Assembly: GCF_900115005.1 (NCBI RefSeq)
Contig: NZ_FOUY01000026.1
Span: forward strand, 1-64,000
DNA: 64,000 nt
Direction of reading: 5' to 3'
Source of the DNA: Pseudonocardia ammonioxydans
GTDB taxonomy: Bacteria; Actinomycetota; Actinomycetes; Mycobacteriales; Pseudonocardiaceae
Every line of letters starts with the position of its first letter. Position 1 is the stretch's first letter. The notes under the pieces are model-generated. The model had not been told where the DNA came from, did no database searches, and saw only the letters and a program-made list of their open reading frames with translations. The position numbers and the translations under genes were made by a program. Below, piece after piece: positions 34,160 through 41,857 of this stretch.

Positions 34160-35197
34160 TCACTCCGGGACGACGGCGGTGTCCACCGGACGGCCCGCCT
34201 TGCGCAACGCCCGCGGCGGCATCCCGAACCAGCGCCGGGCAGCCCGGGTCAGCACGGACTGCTCGGCCAGGCCGACCATCGCCGCCACCTGGGTGAACGG
34301 CAGGTCGGTGCGGGTGATGAGCCGCTCGGCGACGTCCCGGCGGGCCTCGTCGACGATCTCCTCGAACGTCGTCCCCTCCGCGGCGAGGTGGCGCTGCAGG
34401 GTGCGCGGGTGCACCCGCAGCAGCCGTGCCACCGAGCCGACCCGCACCGGGCCGGTCCCGAGCGAGCGGTCCACCGCCGTGCGGACCCGGTCGGTGACCC
34501 GGCGGCCCGGCCGGTCGAAGTGGGTCTCCAGGTACTCGATCGCGATGGCCCGCACGGTCTGGTCGCCGTCGAGCGGGCGGCGCAGCAGGTCGGCGGGCAC
34601 CCGCAGCAGCGCCGCGGGCCGCTCGAAGCGCACCTCGGCACCGAAGAAGTCCCGGTAGCGCTGCTCCGGGGCCAGCGCCGGGTGCGGCAGGTGCACCGAC
34701 CGCAGCCCGTACGCCCCGCCGGCGAGCAGTCCCACGATCCGGTGCAGCACCCCGGTCCCGAGATCGGCGACGTGCGGCGGCAGCGGCTCGGTGCTGCCGT
34801 ACTCCACGCCGGTCACCCCGGCGACACGTTCCGGGTCGGGCACCGCGGCGACCGTCAGGACCGGTGAGTGCACGTAGAGGTAGCGCGAGGCGCAGTCCAG
34901 CGCGTCGCCCAACGTCGCCGAGTTCTGCACCGCGACGGCCAGCGGACCCAGCACCTCCGGGCCCTGCCGTTCCGCGAGCCGCAGCCCCAGGTCGGCGCAG
35001 TCGAGCTCGGCGGCCGCGGTCTCCAGCACCCGCGCCACCGAGCGGGTCGGGACCAGGGCGTCCGGGTCGGCACCGTCCACCGCGGCCTCGGGCAGCCGGA
35101 ACCGGGCGAGCATCTCGCTGCCGTCGCCGCCCAGCTCCCCGATCAGCGCCGGCAGCCCGCGCAGCGCTCTCGCCCGGGTGAGCGATCCCATTCCCAT
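34160..35197 (-). CDS. AraC-family regulator, VirS-like
   Basis: The 345-residue protein has an N-terminal arabinose-binding-type domain (about residues 25-210) and a C-terminal AraC double helix-turn-helix (about 245-335; SVARLLRVHPRTLQRHLAAEG and FTQVAAMVGLAEQSVLTRAARRWFG, each part of the DNA-binding fold). It is divergent from a monooxygenase-SDR-hydrolase operon, the same order as virS (Rv3082c) and mymA in Mycobacterium tuberculosis, where VirS activates the operon. TTGACC-16-TAACCT lies eight bases before the ATG, so its message may be leaderless. Confidence 0.87.
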   Translation of the reverse strand: MGMGSLTRARALRGLPALIGELGGDGSEMLARFRLPEAAVDGADPDALVPTRSVARVLETAAAELDCADLGLRLAERQGPEVLGPLAVAVQNSATLGDALDCASRYLYVHSPVLTVAAVPDPERVAGVTGVEYGSTEPLPPHVADLGTGVLHRIVGLLAGGAYGLRSVHLPHPALAPEQRYRDFFGAEVRFERPAALLRVPADLLRRPLDGDQTVRAIAIEYLETHFDRPGRRVTDRVRTAVDRSLGTGPVRVGSVARLLRVHPRTLQRHLAAEGTTFEEIVDEARRDVAERLITRTDLPFTQVAAMVGLAEQSVLTRAARRWFGMPPRALRKAGRPVDTAVVPE

Positions 35198-35205
35198 GTC
35201 GTGTC

Positions 35206-35250
35206 AGGTTAAGTAGTTGTCGCGCGAGGTCAAGTTACTCGCGGTAGGTT
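35206..35250. promoter_or_regulatory. Divergent promoter/operator between AraC regulator and monooxygenase
   Basis: On the minus strand TTGACC (35228-35233) and TAACCT (35206-35211) form a promoter with a 16-base spacer. The same bases read on the plus strand give two direct repeats, AGGTTAAGTAG at 35206 and AGGTCAAGTTA at 35227, 21 bp apart, with a further AGGTT at 35246. Two-turn spacing fits AraC binding, but overlap with the promoter elements means part of the similarity could be trivial. Confidence 0.5.
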
Positions 35251-35326
35251 TCGGGCACACTGGCCGCAGCGACGCACCAGCACGGTCGACGACGACCACA
35301 GGCACGGCAGAGCAGGAGGCCGCTCC

Positions 35327-36967
35327 ATGACCCAGCCCACCGACTCCCCCGGCGCGGCCGAGCACCGGGACGTGATCATCGTGGGCGCCGGCCTGTCCGG
35401 CGTCGGCGCCGCGTGCCGGCTCCAGCAGGAGCTGCCCGGCAAGGACTACCTGATCCTCGAGGGCCGCGAGAACATCGGCGGCACCTGGGACCTGTTCCGC
35501 TACCCGGGCATCCGGTCCGACTCGGACATGTTCACCCTCGCCTATCCGTTCAAGCCGTGGCGGAACCGCAAGTCCATCGCCGACGGCGACAGCATCCGCG
35601 ACTACATCGCCGAGGCCGCCCGCGAGTACGGCGTCACCGAGCGCATCCGGTTCGGCAGCCGCGTCGTCGGCGCCTCCTGGGACTCCGCGACCGCCCGCTG
35701 GACCGTCGAGGTGACGACGGCGCAGGGCACCCGGCACTACAGCTGCTCGTTCCTGTTCATGTGCTCCGGGTACTACGACTACGACCGGGGCCACCAGCCC
35801 GAGTTCGCCGGCCGGGAGGACTACGCCGGGACCTGGGTGCACCCGCAGTTCTGGCCGGAGGACCTCGACCACACCGGCAAGCGGATCGTCGTCATCGGAT
35901 CGGGGGCGACGGCGGTGACGCTCATCCCGTCTCTGGCCGGCGACGCCGAGCACGTGACGATGCTGCAGCGCTCGCCGTCGTACCTGACGGTGCTGCCGAG
36001 CACCGACCCGGTGGCCGACCGGTTGCGCCGGTTCCTGCCGGCCCGGCTCGCCCACCGCCTGCTGCGGCTGCAGTACGTGACGCTGACCCAGGCGTTCTAC
36101 CAGCTGGCCCGCCGCAGGCCCGAGCGTGTCAAGAAGGTGCTGCGCGGGCTCGCGCTGAGGTTCCTCCAGGACGAGTCCTACGTGGACGAGCACTTCACAC
36201 CGTCCTACGAGCCGTGGGACCAGCGGCTGTGCGTGATCCCCGAGGGCGACTTCTTCACCGCGATCAACAAGGGCACGGCCTCGGTCATCACCGACCACAT
36301 CGACCGGATCACCGAGCGGGGCATCCGGCTGCGCTCCGGCACCGAGCTCGAGGCCGACGTGATCGTCTCCGCGACCGGGCTGTCACTGAAGCCGCTGGGC
36401 GGCATGACGATCCATGTCGACGGCGAGCAGGTCGACATCGGCAAGACGGTCACCTACCGCGGGCTGATGCTCTCCGGCGTGCCGAACCTGGCGTTCTGCA
36501 TCGGCTACGTCAACGCGTCCTGGACGCTGCGCGCGGACCTGGTCGCCCGGTACGTGCCCCGGCTGCTGGGGCTCATGGACCGCGAGCAGTACGCGGTCGC
36601 CACCCCGGTGCCGGCCGTGTCACCGGACCGCCCGCTGCTGGACCTGCAGTCGGGCTACGTCCAGCGCTCCGCGCACCTGTTCCCCCGGCAGGGCCGCCGC
36701 GAGCCCTGGCGGCTGCGGCAGAACTTCTTCCTCGACGCGATCGGGCTCGGCCGGGCCGACCTGCGCCAGGACATGTCGTTCACGCCGGCGTCCGCGGTGG
36801 GGGCCCGCTCGGCCGCGGTCACGAAGCCGTCCGTGGCCGGCATCGCCGTGGACCGGGCTCCGGCCCCGGACAGCGACACAGCCCCTGACAGCGACACAGC
36901 CCCGGCCGCTGCCACAGCCCCGGCCACCGACACCGACACCCCGGCCCTGCAGGAGGTCACCTCGTGA
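35327..36967 (+). CDS. Flavin-containing Baeyer-Villiger-type monooxygenase (MymA/EtaA-like)
   Basis: The 546-residue enzyme uses FAD and NADPH to insert oxygen into ketones or heteroatom substrates. It has two Rossmann motifs, GAGLSG at residues 20-25 and VIGSGATAV near 189, and between them YAGTWVHPQFWP (166-177), the Baeyer-Villiger fingerprint with Tyr in the first position. The AGGAGG ribosome site is eight bases before the ATG. The last 50 residues are a low-complexity Asp/Ala/Thr/Pro tail encoded partly by four 18-bp repeats. Context matches the mycobacterial mymA operon, implicated in cell-envelope lipid modification; the substrate here is unknown. Confidence 0.88.
   Translation: MTQPTDSPGAAEHRDVIIVGAGLSGVGAACRLQQELPGKDYLILEGRENIGGTWDLFRYPGIRSDSDMFTLAYPFKPWRNRKSIADGDSIRDYIAEAAREYGVTERIRFGSRVVGASWDSATARWTVEVTTAQGTRHYSCSFLFMCSGYYDYDRGHQPEFAGREDYAGTWVHPQFWPEDLDHTGKRIVVIGSGATAVTLIPSLAGDAEHVTMLQRSPSYLTVLPSTDPVADRLRRFLPARLAHRLLRLQYVTLTQAFYQLARRRPERVKKVLRGLALRFLQDESYVDEHFTPSYEPWDQRLCVIPEGDFFTAINKGTASVITDHIDRITERGIRLRSGTELEADVIVSATGLSLKPLGGMTIHVDGEQVDIGKTVTYRGLMLSGVPNLAFCIGYVNASWTLRADLVARYVPRLLGLMDREQYAVATPVPAVSPDRPLLDLQSGYVQRSAHLFPRQGRREPWRLRQNFFLDAIGLGRADLRQDMSFTPASAVGARSAAVTKPSVAGIAVDRAPAPDSDTAPDSDTAPAAATAPATDTDTPALQEVTS
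36863..36934. repeat. Four 18-bp repeats in the monooxygenase tail
   Basis: Units begin at 36863, 36881, 36899 and 36917; the first two differ at one base and the last two are diverged. They encode APDSDT-like hexapeptides in a tail beyond the enzyme fold. Confidence 0.88.
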
Positions 36968-37827
36968 GCCGCACCCCGTTCCGCTTCGCCGAGGGCACCG
37001 CCGTGGTCACCGGCGCGGCCGGCGGCATGGGTGAGCACGTCGCCCAGATGCTCGCCGAGCGCGGCAGCGACCTCGTGCTCGTCGACCGCGACGGCGACCG
37101 GCTCGACGCGGTCGCGGCCGGGATCCGGGACCGCCACCCGGGCCTGTCGGTGACCGTCGAGACCGTCGACCTGGCCGTGCGCGACGACGTCGACGCGCTC
37201 GCCGCCCGGATCCTCGCCGCACACCCACAGCTCCGGCTGCTGGTGAACAACGCGGGCGTCGCACTGGGCGGCGACTTCGCCCGGCTCACCCTCGACGAGT
37301 TCGACTGGGTCATGGACGTCAACTTCCGGGCCCCGGTCCGGCTGACCCACGCCCTGCTGCCCGGACTGACCGCGCGACCGGGCGCGCACGTGGTGAACGT
37401 GTCGAGCCTGTTCGGCCTGATCGCGCCGCCCGGTCAGTCGGCGTACTGCTCGTCGAAGTTCGCGCTGCGCGGCTTCTCCGAGGTGTTGCGCGCCGAGCTC
37501 GCGCAGCTCGGCGCCACCGTCACGACCGTGCACCCCGGCGGGATCCGCACGGGCATCGCGCGGTCGGCCCGGGTCGGGGTGAACATCCCGGCCGAGGAGG
37601 CCGAGCGCGGGCAGCGGGACTTCGAGAAGCTGCTGACCTTCCCCGCCGACCGGGCGGCCCGGATGATCGTGGAGGCGATCGCGACGCGCCGCCCGCGGCT
37701 GCTCATCGGGGCCAGCGCCACGGTCCCGGACCTGCTGGCCCGGATCGCGCCCGCGCACAGCCTGACGCTCTTCTCCCGGCTGGTCGGCGCGTCGGGACGG
37801 CGCGCGACGCCGGCCGGAGCCCGGTGA
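36964..37827 (+). CDS. Short-chain dehydrogenase/reductase (SadH-like position)
   Basis: The 287-residue enzyme has the SDR cofactor motif VVTGAAGGMG near residue 15, NNAGVALGG near 96, and the catalytic NVSSLFG and YCSSKFALRG set near 143-160. The GTG at 36964 overlaps the monooxygenase stop (GTGA). In the mymA operon of mycobacteria an SDR (SadH, Rv3085) follows in the same operon. It presumably oxidises or reduces an alcohol/ketone linked to the monooxygenase reaction. Confidence 0.87.
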   Translation: MSRTPFRFAEGTAVVTGAAGGMGEHVAQMLAERGSDLVLVDRDGDRLDAVAAGIRDRHPGLSVTVETVDLAVRDDVDALAARILAAHPQLRLLVNNAGVALGGDFARLTLDEFDWVMDVNFRAPVRLTHALLPGLTARPGAHVVNVSSLFGLIAPPGQSAYCSSKFALRGFSEVLRAELAQLGATVTTVHPGGIRTGIARSARVGVNIPAEEAERGQRDFEKLLTFPADRAARMIVEAIATRRPRLLIGASATVPDLLARIAPAHSLTLFSRLVGASGRRATPAGAR

Positions 37828-38675
37828 GCGCCCCCGCCGTGCCGCGCACGGTCGACGTCCGTGGCACCCGCATCCGGGTCCGCGAGTCCGGCGACCCGGC
37901 CGGTGAGCCCGTCCTGCTGCTGCACGGCATCGGCCGCAGCCTGGAGGACTGGGACGACCAGCACGAGCGCCTCCCCGGTCACCGGGTGATCGCCGCCGAC
38001 CTGGCTGGGTTCGGCTACTCGGACCGGGTGCCCGGGACCGCCACCGTGGAGAAGCTCGCCGACACCGCGGTCGCCACGCTCGACGCGCTCGGCGAGACCC
38101 GGCCCGCGCACGTCATGGGCAACTCGCTGGGCGGCGCGGTCGCCCTGCTGATCTCGGTGCGGCACCCGGCGCGGGTCGCCTCGCTGGTGCTCGCCGACCC
38201 GGCCGGGTTCGGGTCCGAGGTGTCACCGGCGCTGCGGATCCTCGGCGTCCCGCTGCTCGGCAGGTTCCTGCTGGGCCGGCTCGACGCCCGCGCCGCCCGC
38301 AGGGCCGAACGGGCGCTGTTCGTGGACGGGTCGCTGGTCACCGAGGAACGGGTGCAGCGCAGCGTCGACATCGGACGGCGGCCGGAGTTCGCCGCGACGT
38401 TCCAGGAGATCGCGACCGAGCTGGGCCACGTGCTGCGCGGGATCCGGCCGGGCTGGCGCCGCGCGCTGCTCGGCGCCGCCGCGCAGGCACCGAAGCCGAC
38501 GCTGGTCGTCTGGGGCGAGCGGGACCTGATCCTGCCGGTGTCCCAGCTGCGGGCCGCGGCGCGGGAGCTGCCGCACGTCACGACGCACGTGTTCGGCCGG
38601 GCCGGGCACATGCCGCAGATCGAGGTGCCGGACCAGTTCGCTGCGCTGGCTCGTGAGTGGTTATCGCGGCCCTGA
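37824..38675 (+). CDS. Alpha/beta hydrolase
   Basis: The 283-residue hydrolase has LLLHGIGRSLEDWD near residue 32 (oxyanion loop), the nucleophile elbow MGNSLGGAVAL near 93, the acid in WGERDLILPVSQ near 230 and the final histidine in GRAGHMPQIE near 259. It could open the ester or lactone made by the monooxygenase, a usual partner for Baeyer-Villiger enzymes. GTGA overlap couples it to the SDR gene. Its last six codons and stop are formed by the left arm and loop of a repeated hairpin at 38653-38692, so the C-terminus appears overwritten. Confidence 0.88.
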   Translation: MSAPAVPRTVDVRGTRIRVRESGDPAGEPVLLLHGIGRSLEDWDDQHERLPGHRVIAADLAGFGYSDRVPGTATVEKLADTAVATLDALGETRPAHVMGNSLGGAVALLISVRHPARVASLVLADPAGFGSEVSPALRILGVPLLGRFLLGRLDARAARRAERALFVDGSLVTEERVQRSVDIGRRPEFAATFQEIATELGHVLRGIRPGWRRALLGAAAQAPKPTLVVWGERDLILPVSQLRAAARELPHVTTHVFGRAGHMPQIEVPDQFAALAREWLSRP

Positions 38676-38692
38676 CCGCGATAACCACTCAC
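38653..38692. repeat. Second copy of the symmetric hairpin
   Basis: Arms at 38653-38669 and 38676-38692 are an exact 17-bp inverted repeat around CCCTGA. Compared with the copy at 10481-10522, one base pair differs (G-C versus A-T) and both partners have changed, so pairing is kept. The shared sequence extends to GGCTC on the left. The hydrolase TGA lies in the loop. Confidence 0.88.
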
Positions 38693-38708
38693 AGGTAGGG
38701 TCCCCCTC

Positions 38709-40076
38709 ATGCGGACAGCGCCCTTCCACCGGGGCGGGGCGTGGATCGCCGCCCTCGCCTGCCTGCCCGTGCTCGTCGCGTGTGGCCTCGGCCCCAACCC
38801 GGTGACCAGCGCGGTGTCCGGGAAGGAGGCCCCGGTCGCGGCGGCCGCGGCCGACCTGGTCCCGGTCACCGTGCAGGTCCCGCCCGGGCTGGACGCCGCG
38901 CCGTTCGACGAGCCCCGTGAGGCGCTGGTCCCGCCGGGCTGGACGTTGTCGGTGTCCGCCCGCATCCCGGACGCCCGGCTGGCCGCGTGGACCCCGGACG
39001 GCGAGCTGCTGGTCTCCGTCCCGGACGCCGGACGCGTCGTGCTCCTGTCCCCCACCGGCGAGCAGCGCCCGCTGCTGGAGGGGCTGACCCGCCCGCACGG
39101 CCTGGCGTTCTCCCCGGACGGCGGCACCCTGTACGTCGCCGAGTCGAACCGGGTCGGGACCTACACCTGGGCCGGCGGGACGGCCACCCCGGCCGGCGTG
39201 GCCGTGGACGGCCTGCCCGACGCCGACAGCCCCGACCTGCGCGGCGCCTACGGCCACCAGCTCAAGTCGGTCGCGACCGGACCCGACGGCGCCGTCTACG
39301 TCTCGGTCGGGTCCACCGGCAACATCTCGGTCGAGGACCTGTCCGCGACACCGCCGCGGGCGTCGATCCTGCGGGTGCCGCCCGGCGGCGGACCGGCCGA
39401 GCCGTTCGCGGTCGGCGTCCGCAACGGGACCGGGCTGGCGGTCGCACCGGACGGCGCGGTCTGGTCCGCGGTCAACGGCCGGGACAACGTCCCCTACCCC
39501 TACGACCGGCCCTACGGCGACGCCTCCGGCTCCTCGCTGGGCCAGGTGATCGACGCCTACGTCAGCGACCACCCCGCCGAGCCGCTCGCCCGGCTCACCG
39601 CAGGCCGCAACCTGGGCTGGCCGTACTGCAACCCGGACCCGGACACCGAGCCCGGCGTGGCGGGCAGCCCGCAGGACCTCGCGGACGTGCCGCTGGTCGC
39701 CGACGCCGAGATGAACCCGGGCGGTCGCGAGCTCGACTGCACGACCCTGGCACCGATGGAGCAGTCGTTCCCGGCGCACTCGGCGCCGCTGGGCCTGTCG
39801 TTCACCTCCGGCGTGCTCCCCGGCCCCTACGCCGACGGCGCGCTCGCCGGAGTGCACGGGTCGTGGAACGCCGACCCGCCGGTGGCGCCCGAGGTGTCGT
39901 TCTTCCCGTACCGCGGGGGCGCCATGGGCCCGCAGCAGACCCTGGTCGGGGGCTTCCAGGACCCGTCCGGGGCGCGCTGGGGGCGCCCGGTCGCCGCGGT
40001 CGCCGGGCCCGACGGCGCCGTGTACATCACCGACGACGACGCCGGCGCGGTCTACCGGCTGGCCCCGCCCGCGTGA
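38709..40076 (+). CDS. PQQ-type sugar (sorbosone-like) dehydrogenase lipoprotein
   Basis: The 455-residue protein begins with a signal peptide ending in the lipobox LVAC (Cys25), so it should be anchored outside the membrane. The rest is a six-bladed beta-propeller of the soluble glucose/sorbosone dehydrogenase group: RPHGLAFSPDGGTLYVAES near residue 128, HQLKSVATGPDGAVYVSVGS near 180, VRNGTGLAVAPDGAVW near 238 and GSWNADPP near 380. Whether PQQ is bound cannot be seen. TAGGGT lies seven bases before the ATG, a leaderless pattern directly after the repeated hairpin. Confidence 0.85.
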   Translation: MRTAPFHRGGAWIAALACLPVLVACGLGPNPVTSAVSGKEAPVAAAAADLVPVTVQVPPGLDAAPFDEPREALVPPGWTLSVSARIPDARLAAWTPDGELLVSVPDAGRVVLLSPTGEQRPLLEGLTRPHGLAFSPDGGTLYVAESNRVGTYTWAGGTATPAGVAVDGLPDADSPDLRGAYGHQLKSVATGPDGAVYVSVGSTGNISVEDLSATPPRASILRVPPGGGPAEPFAVGVRNGTGLAVAPDGAVWSAVNGRDNVPYPYDRPYGDASGSSLGQVIDAYVSDHPAEPLARLTAGRNLGWPYCNPDPDTEPGVAGSPQDLADVPLVADAEMNPGGRELDCTTLAPMEQSFPAHSAPLGLSFTSGVLPGPYADGALAGVHGSWNADPPVAPEVSFFPYRGGAMGPQQTLVGGFQDPSGARWGRPVAAVAGPDGAVYITDDDAGAVYRLAPPA

Positions 40077-40128
40077 GCGGTACCGTCGGCCCCGGTGCCG
40101 GCACGGCACCGACCGGCGAGGAGGGGCG

Positions 40129-41178
40129 ATGCGGATCGTGGACTGGGCCGACGACGCCGAGGGCGGCCCGGCCGTCGTCCTGATCGACCAGCGGGCCCTG
40201 CCGCAGCGCACCGACCAGCTGCACCTGGGCACCGTCGACGAGGTCATCGACGCCGTCCGCTCGCTGGCCGTGCGGGGCGCACCGAGCCTGGGTATCACCG
40301 GTGCCTACGCGGTCGCGCTGGCCGCGCACCGGCACGGCACCGCCACACCCGACGCCCGGGCCGCCGTCCGGGCCGACGCGGAGCGGATCGCGACCGCCCG
40401 CCCCACCGCCGTCCCGCTCTCGCTCGGCGCCCGGCGGGCGCTGTCCGCGCTGGCGGGCGGCCCCGCGGCCGTGCTCGCCGAGGCACGCGCAGTCGCCGCC
40501 GAGGCCGCCGAGGTGCACGCGGCCGCCGCCGGCCGGGCCGCCGACGAGGTGCTGCGGCACTGCGGTCCCGGCCCGGTGCGTGCGCTCACGATCTGCAACA
40601 CCGGCCCGCTCGCCACCGGCGCCGTCGGCACCGCGCTCGGCGCGATCGTCGAGCTGCACGGGCGCGGGGCGCTGGCGGAGGCGCTGGCCTGCGAGACGCG
40701 GCCGCTGCTGCAGGGCGCGCGGCTGACCGTGTGGGAGCTGGCGCGCGCCGGGGTGCCGCACCGGCTGTGCGTGGACTCCGCGGGCCCGGCCGCGATCGCG
40801 AACGGCCTGGTGGACGTGGTGCTCGCCGGCGCCGACCGGATCGCCGCGAACGGCGACGTCGCCAACAAGATCGGGACCTACATGCTGGCCTGCGCCGCGG
40901 CCCGCTCCGGGGTGCCGTTCATGATCGTCGCGCCGGAGGAGACGATCGACCCGGGCACGCCGACCGGGGCGGACATCGTCGTCGAGGAGCGGCCGGGCGA
41001 CGAGGTGCGCGAGCACGCCGGGACGCCGATGACGCTGCCCGGCACCCCGGTCTACAACCCGGCGTTCGACGTCACCCCGGCCGAGCTGGTGACCGCGATC
41101 GTCACCGAGTCCCGGGCGTGGGCGCCGTCGCCCGCACCTTCCGCGCCTGCACCGCGAACCGCCGCAGCGCCTCGCTGA
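40129..41178 (+). CDS. mtnA: S-methyl-5-thioribose-1-phosphate isomerase
   Basis: MtnA converts methylthioribose 1-phosphate to methylthioribulose 1-phosphate in salvage of methylthioadenosine. The 349-residue chain has SLAVRGAPSLGITGAYA near residue 45, the catalytic cysteine in TICNTGPLATG near 155, and the catalytic aspartate in AGADRIAANGDVANKIGTY near 232. GAGGGG precedes the ATG. A class II aldolase gene lies convergent downstream and their 3' ends overlap by 77 bases; together they fit an aldolase-based shunt rather than the full methionine salvage path. A 5-deoxyribose or ribose 1-phosphate substrate is also possible. Confidence 0.9.
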   Translation: MRIVDWADDAEGGPAVVLIDQRALPQRTDQLHLGTVDEVIDAVRSLAVRGAPSLGITGAYAVALAAHRHGTATPDARAAVRADAERIATARPTAVPLSLGARRALSALAGGPAAVLAEARAVAAEAAEVHAAAAGRAADEVLRHCGPGPVRALTICNTGPLATGAVGTALGAIVELHGRGALAEALACETRPLLQGARLTVWELARAGVPHRLCVDSAGPAAIANGLVDVVLAGADRIAANGDVANKIGTYMLACAAARSGVPFMIVAPEETIDPGTPTGADIVVEERPGDEVREHAGTPMTLPGTPVYNPAFDVTPAELVTAIVTESRAWAPSPAPSAPAPRTAAAPR

Positions 41179-41779
41179 CCTCCGCCGCGGACAGCAGCCG
41201 CGGCTCGCCGACGGCACGGGCGCGCAGCCACACGTCGCACAGCCACTCCAGCTGGCGGGCACCGTCGTAGGCCTCGGCGAGGGTGTGCCCGACGACCAGG
41301 GTGCCGTGGTGGGCCAGGACGACGCCGGTCCCCACCCCCAGCGCCGCCATCGCGTTCTCGACCAGCTCGTCACTGCCGAACGGGGCGTAGTCGGCCACCT
41401 GCACGCTGCCGCCGAACATCGCGATCTGGTAGTGCACCGGCGGGACGTCGCGGCGCAGCAGCGACAGGGCCACCGCGGCGGGCGAGTGCGTGTGGACCAC
41501 GGCGCCGGTGCCCGCGCGGGTCTGCGCGGCCAGGTGCAGCGGCAGCTCGCTGGTCGGCTCCCGGGAGCCCGCCACGACCGCGCCGTCGCCGGTCACGAGC
41601 ACGACGTCGTCGGGGGTCATCGTCTCGTAGTCCACCCCGGACGGCGTGACGGCGATCAGGTCACCGGTGCGCACCGAGAGGTTCCCGGACGTGCCGACCA
41701 CCAGGCCGTCGCGCACCATCCGGCGCGACCAGCGGCACAGGGCCTCGCGGGCGGCGTCGTGATCGGTGTCTGCGGGCAT
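41102..41779 (-). CDS. Class II aldolase (fuculose-phosphate aldolase-like)
   Basis: The 225-residue metal-dependent aldolase has GTSGNLSVRTGDLIAVTPSG near residue 29, the acid EPTSELPLHL near 73, the zinc histidines in VVHTHSPAAVAL near 93, and LAHHGTLVVGHTL near 154. Such enzymes cleave ketose 1-phosphates to DHAP and an aldehyde. Next to mtnA, a likely substrate is methylthioribulose 1-phosphate or 5-deoxyribulose 1-phosphate. The ATG at 41779 was chosen by homology; the frame is open far upstream but only as antisense of the next gene. Its last 25 codons overlap the end of mtnA. Confidence 0.87.
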   Translation of the reverse strand: MPADTDHDAAREALCRWSRRMVRDGLVVGTSGNLSVRTGDLIAVTPSGVDYETMTPDDVVLVTGDGAVVAGSREPTSELPLHLAAQTRAGTGAVVHTHSPAAVALSLLRRDVPPVHYQIAMFGGSVQVADYAPFGSDELVENAMAALGVGTGVVLAHHGTLVVGHTLAEAYDGARQLEWLCDVWLRARAVGEPRLLSAAEVSEALRRFAVQARKVRATAPTPGTR

Positions 41780-41857
41780 GGGTTCATCATGACCGCACCG
41801 CCGCCGGCGGGCCCAGACCCTCTTTCGCGCGGGCGGGCTCTGCCATGATCTGCGGCC

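Noticed and set aside
31260-34163. A 967-codon minus-strand frame over the carotenoid-like operon
   Set aside because: All three plus-strand genes beneath it have motifs, coupled starts and ribosome sites; the antisense frame has none.
38653-38692. End of an insertion sequence
   Set aside because: The repeat is a single hairpin with a six-base loop; there is no transposase or target duplication near either copy.
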